From: Rubrobacter sp.
Lineage (GTDB): Bacteria > Actinomycetota > Rubrobacteria > Rubrobacterales > Rubrobacteraceae
Reading direction: 5' to 3'
DNA: 6,663 bases
NCBI GenBank assembly: GCA_016781705.1
Contig: JADDPV010000267.1
Location: 1-6,663, forward strand
The position numbers were made by a program, and so were the translations under genes. Positions 1 through 5,757 of this stretch are shown here, piece after piece; the first letter of the stretch is position 1, and every line of letters starts with the position of its first letter. The notes below the pieces were generated by a model that did no database searches, was not told the DNA's origin, and saw only the letters and a list, made by a program, of their open reading frames with translations.

Positions 1-429
1 CTGCGAGGAGCCGGCCTCCGATCGCGCGCTCCCCGATTCGCGGCCGCGAGCGGCGCGGCGAGCTAGTCGGGTACCATGACCGTGTCGGCGTCGGTGGAGG
101 TGACCAGGGCGTTGAATTTCCCGAGCCCGAGCAGCCGGGCGCACGCCGCCTCCATACCCGTGCGCCGGACGTAGCCTGACCCTTTTCCCGGGCCGTCCAG
201 GAGGTGGAGACGAAGGGACGGGTGGGCGTTGGCGGCTTCTTCCAGGGCGCGCGCCTTGGTCTCATACGTGCAGCGCGTCCCCCACGAGCAGCACCTCGTA
301 TTGCTCGTGGGGGGCGCGCTGCTGCGCGGTGAGCGCCTTTATGCACGCCCCGATCAGGTCCTCCTCGTCGCGGGCCGGCACAGCGATCGACGCCCTGAGC
401 GCCGGATGGGGTGGCGGGAGGCTCCTCAT
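1..429 (-). pseudogene. Decayed family 2 glycosyltransferase, partial at window edge
   Basis: This relic reads from an ATG at 429 down to the left edge. The conceptual product starts MRSLPPPHPALRASIAVPAR, followed by DEEDLIGACIKALTAQQ, the usual first strand and helix of a GT-A fold (GT2) glycosyltransferase. After one frameshift it continues with CTYETKARALEEAANAHPSL, then LHLLDGPGKGSGYVRRTGMEAACARLLGLG and the metal-binding DxD segment STDADT. Three lesions are visible: a frameshift at about 270-279 (family expectation LLVLDxCTDET); a TAG at 63-65 where the family has Trp after Pro-Asp; and a frameshift at about 15-25, after which the family-like ARAIGGRLL resumes only in another frame. Its ATG overlaps the TGA of the oxidoreductase relic (ATGA), so the two were once translationally coupled. 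It is not a copy of the intact glycosyltransferase at 3245-4255, since the sequences differ throughout. The family call is fairly secure; the acceptor is unknown. Confidence 0.8.
270..322. repeat. 21-bp inverted repeat (quasi-palindrome) inside the glycosyltransferase relic
   Basis: Arm 270-290 is the reverse complement of arm 302-322 at 20 of 21 positions. The single mismatch (T278 against G314) is a wobble pair on the plus strand. The loop is 11 nt (291-301). The left arm coincides with the frameshift that interrupts the glycosyltransferase frame. There is no T-run beside it, so it is not a canonical intrinsic terminator. Confidence 0.85.
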
Positions 430-1602
430 CGGGGGAGGGAGTCCCCACGCTCGACGAGCCCGCGGCCCGCGTCGTAGTCGTGTCGTCGCGGTTGTGCGCG
501 AGCACGCCGACCGTGCTGCCCCCTTGCCGTACCAGACGGCGAAAGCGTGCCTCTGTCGCCGTGCTCGACGAAACGCGCCTCTCGTCCCAGCCGCCGCTCC
601 AGGACCATTACCTGAGCGTCTTGCCGCCGATGGTGCACCAGAAGCCGGACGCTATGCCGTAACTAGCCTCACCGCCTGCGAGCAACGTCCCGGCGATCCG
701 GCCGTGCTTCACAGCGTGTCGCCCCAGTGCTCGACCTTCTGCGACGCGCCCGCGGCCTCGTTCATCGCATACGCGATATCCCCGACCGCGAAGACCCTCT
801 CGTCGCTCGTGCGCGTCGTCGGGTCGGTCGAGGCTCTGCCTTCTTCGATCCTCAACCCCGCCTCGTCGGCGAGCCCGATGCGCGGCCACACGCCGCCCCG
901 AACGAGACGGTCTCGGTGGTTATCCCTCCGACGCCCGAGACGCCGACCTCGAAGCCGCCGTCCTTGCGCTTGATCCCCTCGACCTCGGCGCCGAGCCTCG
1001 GGCCCACGCCGCAGCCCTTCAGCCAGCCGACGCTCCTGCGCCCCACGTCTGCGCCTAGACGAGCCTCCTGCGGGGTCTCCTCCTGGCCGACGAGCGTCAC
1101 GCGCGCCCCGCGCAGTGCCAGGGACGCCGCCGCCTCGCGGCCTATAAAGCCGCTCCTCACTACCATGGCCCGGCTACCCCGTGCGACTCGGCCCTTGAGC
1201 CTCTCCTCGATGGTACGCATCACCAAAATCTCGGGGTCCTCACCATCGGGGATCGGGATGCGGACGGGCTCGGAGCCGGTGGCGAGCACGCATCAATCGT
1301 AGGGTGCCTCTTCGCCGCCTCGGTCCTGATGACACCCTGGTCGCGGTCCAGGGTGGCCTGTGTGCGCAGCCGGAGATCCACGCCGTTCTCCCGGAACCAC
1401 GACTCGTTCTCGATGGTCAGCTGTCCCGCGATACCTCGCCGCGGAGGTACTCCTTGGTGAGCGGGGGGCGCTGGTAGGGGGGAAGTCCTCGGCGGTCAAG
1501 ATGGTGACGATGCCGCATCCGCCGGCTCCGCGGTAGGCGCGGGCGGCGGAGAGGCCCCCGGGGCCACCCCCGAACGATTACAAGCCGGTCTTTCCCGTTC
1601 AC
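426..1602 (-). pseudogene. Decayed FAD/NAD(P)-dependent pyridine nucleotide-disulphide-type oxidoreductase
   Basis: Starting at GTG 1602 and stitching frames gives a ferredoxin-reductase-like flavoprotein of about 390 residues. The recognisable order is VNGKDRLVIV-GGGPGGLSAARAY (FAD Rossmann loop), LTAEDFPPYQRPPLTKEYLRGE, LTIENESWFRENGVDLRL, CVLATGSEPVRIP (ATG motif), VVRSGFIGREAAASLALRGA (NAD(P) loop), VWPRIGLADEAGLRIEEG, SDERVFAVGDIAYAMNE (second FAD motif, GD) and VEHWGD, then a short C-terminal domain ending DYDAGRGLVERGDSLPR. Lesions: an inserted base near 1572; one base lost in the C-run at 1477-1482; one lost near 1420, giving TGA 1417-1419; a shift near 1302-1310; TGA 1293-1295; a shift near 885-895; a shift at about 709-712; TAA 608-610; and further shifts between about 480 and 600. 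The NAD(P) loop also has Arg for its first Gly. The upstream GAGGA (1609-1613) survives. This is clearly non-functional. Confidence 0.88.
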
Positions 1603-1697
1603 GGGTTGTCCTCGAAAAGGTCGGGGCGGCGTTCAGGCTCGACGACGGCTCGCGTGTGCGTGAGCGGGGCATTCATTGTGCGCGATGAGTTGTTGGA

Positions 1698-1736
1698 TCT
1701 CGTCTCCTTGCGGTCGGTAGGCTTTCGTCTCTTTGC
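1698..1736. repeat. Imperfect 14-bp direct repeat, 25-bp period
   Basis: TCTCGTCTCCTTGC at 1698-1711 recurs as TTTCGTCTCTTTGC at 1723-1736, with 12 of 14 positions identical. The second copy lies in the left arm of the larger inverted repeat at 1715-1812. No function is evident. Confidence 0.5.
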
Positions 1737-1812
1737 CCCGGTGTACGGTGACAAGGACTCTGCCGTATGTGAGCGTGGCCTCAAAATGTGGGGCGCAGAG
1801 GCATTCCTACCG
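1715..1812. repeat. Long imperfect inverted repeat, possible structured element
   Basis: The outer arms CGGTAGG (1715-1721) and CCTACCG (1806-1812) are perfect complements. Further in, CTCTTTGCCCC pairs with GGGGCGCAGAG at 9 of 11 positions, and an inner TACGG/CCGTA pair encloses about 14 nt. Together these could fold into a stem with an internal loop and a small apical hairpin. It does not match the motifs I know for guanidine, SAM, cobalamin or TPP riboswitches. Confidence 0.35.
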
Positions 1813-1901
1813 CGGAAACTAGCAAAAACCTCGAGACCACGACCGGATCGGAGGGCCCTCGGCATCTCCTAGGGCAGCGTCCTCCTTCCGCGCATAGGTT
1901 C

Positions 1902-1918
1902 CGCAGCAATTTGCTGCG
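1902..1918. promoter_or_regulatory. 17-bp perfect palindrome, operator-like
   Basis: CGCAGCAATTTGCTGCG is an 8-bp perfect inverted repeat around a single central T. The length and symmetry fit an operator for a dimeric repressor such as a TetR- or LacI-type protein. It lies in the spacer between the divergent wings, about 60 bp upstream of a promoter-like hexamer at 1978-1983. No regulator gene is present in the window. It could also form a very short hairpin, but one central base leaves no usable RNA loop, so a DNA-binding site is the better reading. Confidence 0.45.
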
Positions 1919-1953
1919 TCCGAGCCCTTCTTGTGCCGCGGCGGCCACGGAAG

Positions 1954-1983
1954 CTCTTCGGACGATCCGGCGCATGCTAAGAT
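1954..1983 (+). promoter_or_regulatory. Weak extended -10 promoter candidate
   Basis: TGCTAAGAT at 1975-1983 resembles an extended -10 element (TGn followed by TAAGAT, 4 of 6 to TATAAT). No convincing -35 hexamer lies 16-18 bp upstream. A transcript from here would have a leader of about 345 nt before the methyltransferase gene. This is motif resemblance only. Confidence 0.2.
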
Positions 1984-2334
1984 CAGCGCCGAAGGATGGG
2001 GAAACGTAGGACTCGTGAGAAAGGATTCGCACGATGGTTGTCTGGTCGCCACGCGCAAGAGTTTGCCGCGCGAACGCCCATGGGTCCGAAAATGGCTCGG
2101 CCAAAGCGGCCGCGTCGTCGTAAGGATGACGGCGAGAGCCCGATCCGGAAGCGTCGTCGTTCACCGGGGCCTTCCGGACGGCATCGGCGGCCGCTACCAG
2201 CGCCTGCTTTCGGCCTCTCTTGCAGAGCTGTCTCCTCCTTATGCATGCCGGGCGAGACCTGCCCTCCCAAGACGCCCCTCGGATAGGGTCTGCGCTTGTC
2301 CGTCCGGGGTGGAGGGGCACAACGGGAGGCAGCG

Positions 2335-3240
2335 GTGACAAGCCACCAGCGACGCAATGAATCGGGGGCCCATGCGTCCTCGACCGGTCAGGCACTCACC
2401 GGAACCGGTTGGCTCGACGCGCACTTCGAGGCGTGCCGCCCCGAGTACGAGGCGATGCTCTCCCTTGTCGGGATCGAGCCGGGCTGGCATGTCCTGGACG
2501 CGGGCTGCGGCGGCGGGAGCTACCTGCCCCTCCTGGCCGAGATCGTGGGGAGGAGCGGGCGCCTCGCGGCGCTAGATCTGGCCCCGGATAACGTCGCTCT
2601 TACGCAGAAACGCGTCGCCGGGTGGGACTTACCCTGCCCCGTGGAGGTCCGGGTGGGGTCGCTGGGGTCGCTGCCATACCCGGACGATGCCTTCGACGCG
2701 GTCTGGTGCGCCAACACTACGCAGCATTTCGACGACGAGGAACTCCCGGCCGTGCTGGCGGAGCTTTGCCGCGTGGTGCGGCCGGGCGGGCTGGTCGCGG
2801 TGAAGGACGTGGACATGAACCTGCTGCGGCTCTTCCCCGCCGATCCGTTCCTGGTCTTGCACCTCTGCGAGGCCAGCCTCCGCGTCGACCGGGTGACCGC
2901 GGAGTCGAGGGGGTCGTTGCGGGGGCGGGAGTTGAGGCGCTGGCTCGAGCGGTCGGGCTTGACGGAGGTGTGGCAGCGGACGACCCTCATCGAGCGCTGG
3001 GCGCCGCTCCGGCCGGTCGAACGACGATTCTTCGGCGATTGGCTCGCCTACCTCGCCGGACTCGCCGAGGAGCGCGGCGTCCCCGAGGCGGACCTCGCGA
3101 CCTGGCGCGCGTTGCGCGACCCCACCGCGCCGGATCACCTGCTCGACCACCCCGAGTTCTACGCGTCCGAGGGGCAGGTCGTGGCGGTCGGGCGCGTGCC
3201 GGACGCGCATAAGGGCCGCGGTCGGGACGGCGGGACGTAG
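2335..3240 (+). CDS. Class I SAM-dependent methyltransferase (UbiE/MenG-like fold)
   Basis: Transfers a methyl group from S-adenosylmethionine to an unknown acceptor; predicted cytosolic, 301 residues. The SAM-binding loop VLDAGCGGGSY is at residues 53-63, with hydrophobic strand VL ahead of it. The acidic end of strand 2 is ALDLAP (79-84, Asp81), then SLPYPDDAFDAVWC (112-125, motif IV region), and RVVRPGGLVAVKD (146-158) forms the post-motif strand. The C-terminal half is mostly helical, with a Trp/Arg-rich segment near 213-236, and probably forms the substrate cap. I chose GTG 2335 because GGGAGG (2324-2329) sits 5 nt upstream. An in-frame TTG at 2296 would add 13 residues with no family support. 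It is first in the operon, and the next gene starts 4 bp after its stop. The fold is secure. The substrate is open: small molecule, lipid or quinone-like are all possible. Confidence 0.9.
   Translation: MTSHQRRNESGAHASSTGQALTGTGWLDAHFEACRPEYEAMLSLVGIEPGWHVLDAGCGGGSYLPLLAEIVGRSGRLAALDLAPDNVALTQKRVAGWDLPCPVEVRVGSLGSLPYPDDAFDAVWCANTTQHFDDEELPAVLAELCRVVRPGGLVAVKDVDMNLLRLFPADPFLVLHLCEASLRVDRVTAESRGSLRGRELRRWLERSGLTEVWQRTTLIERWAPLRPVERRFFGDWLAYLAGLAEERGVPEADLATWRALRDPTAPDHLLDHPEFYASEGQVVAVGRVPDAHKGRGRDGGT
2654..2671 (+). repeat. 9-bp tandem duplication in the methyltransferase gene
   Basis: TGGGGTCGC occurs twice back to back and contributes to the Gly-Ser-Leu-Gly-Ser-Leu segment of the protein, just before the SLPYPDDAFDAV motif. 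It keeps the frame, as expected of replication slippage or chance in GC-rich coding DNA. Confidence 0.5.
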
Positions 3241-3244
3241 AACG

Positions 3245-4255
3245 GTGACGCACGTGGAGGCCACGTACATCATGCCTATCCGGCGTAGCCGGCTCGAGGA
3301 CCTCGACGAGCTCACCGATTACCTGCGCCGGTTGTCGGGGAATGTGGAGGAGTTAGTCGTCATTGATGGCTCGCCTCCCGGGGTCTTCGAGGCCCACGCG
3401 GAGGTGTGGGGGCCGTTCGTGCGGCACGTGCCCGTGGACCCCGGCCTCGCGACACCGATGGGCAAGGTCGGCGGCGTGCTCACCGGGGTACGGCTGGCGG
3501 GCCACGAGCGCATCGTGATCGCCGACGACGACGTCCGGTACGACCCGGAGTCCCTGGCGCGCGTGGTCTCCACGCTCGATAAGGCCCACGTCGTCCGGCC
3601 CCAGAACTACTTCGATCCGCTGCCGTGGCATGCCCGCTGGGATACGGCCCGCTCCCTCCTCAACCGCCTCTCGGGAGGCGACTGGCCGGGAACCTTGGGG
3701 GTGCGGCGGTCGGCGCTCCTGGCGACGGGCGGCTACGACGGCGGGGCGATGTTCGAGAACCTGGAGTTGGTCCGGACCGTGCGCGCGGCGGGGGGCACGG
3801 AAGCGGTCCCGCTCGACCTCTTCGTGGCACGCCGCCCGCCGGACGCACGCCACTTCTTCTCCCAGCGCATCCGACAGGCTTACGACGAGTTCGCCCGCCC
3901 CTTCCGTCTCGGCGTCTTTCTCGCGCTGCTCCCGCTCGTGGCGTTCCTCGCCGCGCGCGGCCGGTGGATCACCCTCGCGCTCTCGACCGGGGCGGCCGTC
4001 GCCCTGGCGGAGGCCGGAAGGCGGCGCGGTGGAGGTGAGGCGGTCTTCCCGGCCACGTCCTCGCTCCTGGCCCCCACCTGGCTCGCCGAGCGCGCCGTCT
4101 GCGCCTGGTTAGCGCTCGGCGCCCGGCTCCTCTACGGGGGCGTTCCCTACAGAGGGAGCGTGTTGAGGCTGGCGGCCACGCCGATGAGGGAGCTCCGTCG
4201 GCGTCACGGGAGGGCAATCCAAGAGGAAGGCGCGTTGAGGGAAGCCGGATCGTGA
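3245..4255 (+). CDS. Family 2 glycosyltransferase with C-terminal hydrophobic segments
   Basis: Predicted inverting GT-A glycosyltransferase of 336 residues that moves a sugar from a nucleotide-sugar to an unknown acceptor. The first strand is ATYIMPIRR (6-14) and the next nucleotide-binding strand is LVVIDGSP (37-44). The metal-binding DxD is in IVIADDDVRYD (90-100, Asp94-Asp96). GTLGVRRS (149-156) and GGYDGGAMFENLEL (162-175) form the acceptor/catalytic region, with Glu171/Glu174 as candidate bases. FFSQRIRQAYDEF (204-216) resembles the QxxRW-type segment. Hydrophobic stretches at about 222-237 and 241-256 suggest membrane attachment, so a lipid- or envelope-linked acceptor is plausible. 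GTG 3245 places the first strand where the family has it; there is no strong ribosome binding site, and the 4-bp gap after the methyltransferase suggests re-initiation. Its stop overlaps the next start by GTGA. It is unrelated in detail to the decayed glycosyltransferase at 1-429. Confidence 0.9.
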   Translation: MTHVEATYIMPIRRSRLEDLDELTDYLRRLSGNVEELVVIDGSPPGVFEAHAEVWGPFVRHVPVDPGLATPMGKVGGVLTGVRLAGHERIVIADDDVRYDPESLARVVSTLDKAHVVRPQNYFDPLPWHARWDTARSLLNRLSGGDWPGTLGVRRSALLATGGYDGGAMFENLELVRTVRAAGGTEAVPLDLFVARRPPDARHFFSQRIRQAYDEFARPFRLGVFLALLPLVAFLAARGRWITLALSTGAAVALAEAGRRRGGGEAVFPATSSLLAPTWLAERAVCAWLALGARLLYGGVPYRGSVLRLAATPMRELRRRHGRAIQEEGALREAGS

Positions 4256-5067
4256 GGGCGTCAACGCGAGGCGTGGGATGCCCAAACCCCTTTGACGGGG
4301 AGCTCGCGCGGGCCAACAGCTCCTACGCGGTCTTCTGGGGCAAGAAGCTGGTACGGGCCGTCACCGGCGAACCCGTCGCCCCGCTTCAGGAGTTCGTTCA
4401 CGACTCGTTACGGGCGCACGTTTTGAACCCGAGGTTCTCGTGCGTCGGGGCGAAGGCCGCCGTCCGGAGCGGGGATTACCGTGTGGGCCTCTACGACTCC
4501 TTGGACTCCGCCGGGGCCGCCGCCGGGCTCGCACGGGACCTGTTCTACTTCGTTGGGGAGCAGGACGGGTTCGGCGGCCACTTTTCGACCTTCGTGGCGA
4601 GCTTCCGGGGGCCGGTCGTCTCCGGTGAGGCGGAGTTCGAGCGGCTCTTGTGGGCGCAGCTCCAGCGGCTGCACGAGGAGGATAAGCGGCATCACCGCTG
4701 GGCCCCCGGTGTGCGCCCGGACCCCGAGGATGCGCAGTTCGCCTTCAGCTTCGCAGAGAAGGCTTTTTTCGTCGTCGGGCTGCACCCGGCGAGCTCCCGT
4801 TTCGCACGACGGTTCGCCTGGCCCACGCTCGTCTTCAACGCCCACCACCAGTTCGAGCGGCTCCGCCGGGAGGGGCGCTACGGGCGCATGCAAGAGGTCA
4901 TCCGGGCCCGCGAGCGTGAGCTCCAGGGTACGTTGAACCCGAACCTCGCCGACTTCGGCGTCCGCTCCGAGGCGCGTCAGTACTCGGGCCGTCCCGTGGA
5001 GGAGGACTGGGGCTGCCCCTTCCGCGCCGGAGACGCCGCCCCGAACGACGAAGTGGGCGCCGGGTGA
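4252..5067 (+). CDS. YqcI/YcgG family protein, GntA-like predicted heme-dependent N-hydroxylase
   Basis: A 271-residue member of the YqcI/YcgG family. From the literature, the family includes GntA of guanitoxin biosynthesis, a heme enzyme that N-hydroxylates a guanidino compound; I recall that DcsA, the arginine N-hydroxylase of D-cycloserine biosynthesis, is related. The family signatures are all present: NPRFSCVGAKAA (59-70), LWAQLQRLHEEDKRHHRW (133-150), FAFSFAEKAFFVVGLHP (163-179), SSRFARRF (181-188), LVFNAHHQFERLR (193-205), RERELQGTLNPNLADFG (220-236), SEARQYSGR (239-247) and the terminal WGCPF (253-257). Length is normal and no conserved block is missing. Candidate heme ligands are among the conserved His/Cys (His178, His198/199, Cys64, Cys255); I cannot say which. 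GTG 4252 overlaps the glycosyltransferase stop, with GAGG at 4237-4240 upstream. It overlaps the DUF1989 gene by 4 bp. The family call is strong; N-hydroxylation of a guanidine, amine or ureide is inferred from characterised members. I do not claim guanitoxin production. Confidence 0.9.
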   Translation: MRASTRGVGCPNPFDGELARANSSYAVFWGKKLVRAVTGEPVAPLQEFVHDSLRAHVLNPRFSCVGAKAAVRSGDYRVGLYDSLDSAGAAAGLARDLFYFVGEQDGFGGHFSTFVASFRGPVVSGEAEFERLLWAQLQRLHEEDKRHHRWAPGVRPDPEDAQFAFSFAEKAFFVVGLHPASSRFARRFAWPTLVFNAHHQFERLRREGRYGRMQEVIRARERELQGTLNPNLADFGVRSEARQYSGRPVEEDWGCPFRAGDAAPNDEVGAG

Positions 5068-5663
5068 CCGAGAAGATCGCACGATACCGACTGGAGCCGC
5101 AGACCGGCATCGGCTTCCGGCTAGAGAAGGGGCAGGTACTAAGGATCATCGATCCCGAAGGGGAGCAGGTCTCCGACCTTGTCGCGTTCGCCCGAGCCGA
5201 CACGGCCGAGGGGCTCTCGTCCGGGCGCAGCATCGACTACAACAACACCATCTACCTGACCACCGGCCACGTCCTCTACTCCAACCGGAGCAACCCGATG
5301 TTTACGATCCTCGAGGACAGGGTGGGCAAGCACGACTTCCTCCTCACGCCCTGCAGCCCCGAGACCTTCCAGATCCTCTACGAGGGACACGAAGGCTACC
5401 ACCCGAGCTGCTTCGAGAACCTGACGAAGAACCTCGAGCGCTTCGGCATCGCGGGGGACGACATCCCCACGACCTTCAACGCGTTTATGAACGTAGATAT
5501 CCTGCCGTCGGGCGAGTTGAGGATCGGCCCGCCGCTCTCGAAGCCGGGGGACTTCGTGGACCTGCGGGCGGAGATGGACCTCGTCGTCGGGGTTACGGCT
5601 TGCTCGGCCGAGATGTCCAACTACTACAGCTTCAAGCCGATCGAGGTCGAGGTCCGCGGGTGA
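5064..5663 (+). CDS. DUF1989 / urea carboxylase-associated family protein
   Basis: A 199-residue DUF1989 protein, complete and of normal length. Family members include the urea carboxylase-associated proteins and the subunits (CgdA/CgdB) of carboxyguanidine deiminase in bacterial guanidine use, which points to chemistry on ureido/guanidino groups. Visible motifs are GEQVSDLVAF (33-42), SIDYNNTIYLTTGHVLYSN (56-74), VGKHDFLLTPCS (87-98), EGYHPSCFENL (110-120), TTFNAFMNVDI (136-146), SKPGDFVDLRAE (159-170) and DLVVGVTACS (172-181). His90, Cys97 and Cys180 are candidate metal or catalytic residues by position in conserved blocks; I have no structure to confirm this. GTG 5064 overlaps the stop of the upstream gene by GTGA, and there is no separate ribosome binding site, so expression is probably coupled to the N-hydroxylase. 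There is one DUF1989 gene here, whereas the known deiminase uses two different DUF1989 subunits. The exact reaction is therefore unknown. Confidence 0.9.
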   Translation: MTEKIARYRLEPQTGIGFRLEKGQVLRIIDPEGEQVSDLVAFARADTAEGLSSGRSIDYNNTIYLTTGHVLYSNRSNPMFTILEDRVGKHDFLLTPCSPETFQILYEGHEGYHPSCFENLTKNLERFGIAGDDIPTTFNAFMNVDILPSGELRIGPPLSKPGDFVDLRAEMDLVVGVTACSAEMSNYYSFKPIEVEVRG

Positions 5664-5757
5664 GAACGGGCGCGGAGGAAGGCCCCGGGTCGACGGCGGC
5701 GTTTCGGGCGGGGAGGGGGACCGGCGCGCCGGCGGGGCTTCCCCGGAAGGAGGGATA
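5664..5757 (+). promoter_or_regulatory. Intercistronic gap with two short hairpins and a strong ribosome binding site
   Basis: This 94-bp gap is the only sizeable one among the five plus-strand genes. It holds a perfect 12-bp palindrome CCGGCGCGCCGG (5721-5732) and, directly after it, a CGGGG/CCCCG stem with a CTT loop (5733-5745). The last G of that stem overlaps the start of the purine-rich AGGAGG region (5748-5753), 4 nt from the GTG start of the cyclase. The hairpins could tune translation or mRNA stability. There is no T-run, so termination is unlikely, and no promoter is evident. Confidence 0.4.

Larger units (their letters stand above)
1603..2334. other. Gene-poor spacer between divergent wings; no recognisable gene
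   Basis: Several open frames cross this stretch on both strands. None gives a product I recognise, and mirrored open frames on opposite strands (1599-1865 minus and 1606-1872 plus) are typical of GC-rich non-coding DNA. One plus frame, 1996-2286, encodes a very basic Arg/Lys-rich peptide of 96 residues without a clear ribosome binding site; I do not call it. The stretch probably holds the control region for the plus-strand operon and the former control region of the decayed minus-strand pair. It contains the palindrome at 1902-1918, a promoter-like site near 1978 and the inverted repeat at 1715-1812. A decayed gene beyond recognition cannot be excluded. Confidence 0.6.

Noticed and set aside
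329..973. 214-codon plus-strand open frame
   Set aside because: It lies antisense to the readable oxidoreductase and glycosyltransferase relics and has a low-complexity Arg/Pro/Ala-rich product.
1333..1355. 8-bp perfect stem with a 7-nt loop in the oxidoreductase relic
   Set aside because: It falls within readable coding sequence (TLDRDQGV) and stems of this size arise often by chance in GC-rich DNA.
1715..1812. Possible guanidine riboswitch, given the guanidino-related genes downstream
   Set aside because: I could not match conserved motifs of the guanidine-I, -II or -III classes, and the element is more than 500 bp from the first gene.
2112..2160. GCGTCGTCGT repeated at 2112-2121 and 2151-2160
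   Set aside because: It is a simple short trinucleotide-like run, common in GC-rich DNA, and two copies are not enough to call an array.
1996..2286. Open frame for a very basic 96-residue peptide on the plus strand
   Set aside because: There is no clear ribosome binding site and no family resemblance, and open frames on the opposite strand cover the same stretch.
2296..2334. Upstream TTG start for the methyltransferase
   Set aside because: GTG 2335 has GGGAGG at proper spacing, whereas the 13 extra residues carry no conserved sequence.
1781..2395. 204-codon minus-strand open frame across the spacer
   Set aside because: It runs into the start of the methyltransferase gene on the other strand, has no recognisable domain, and overlaps equally long frames in other phases.
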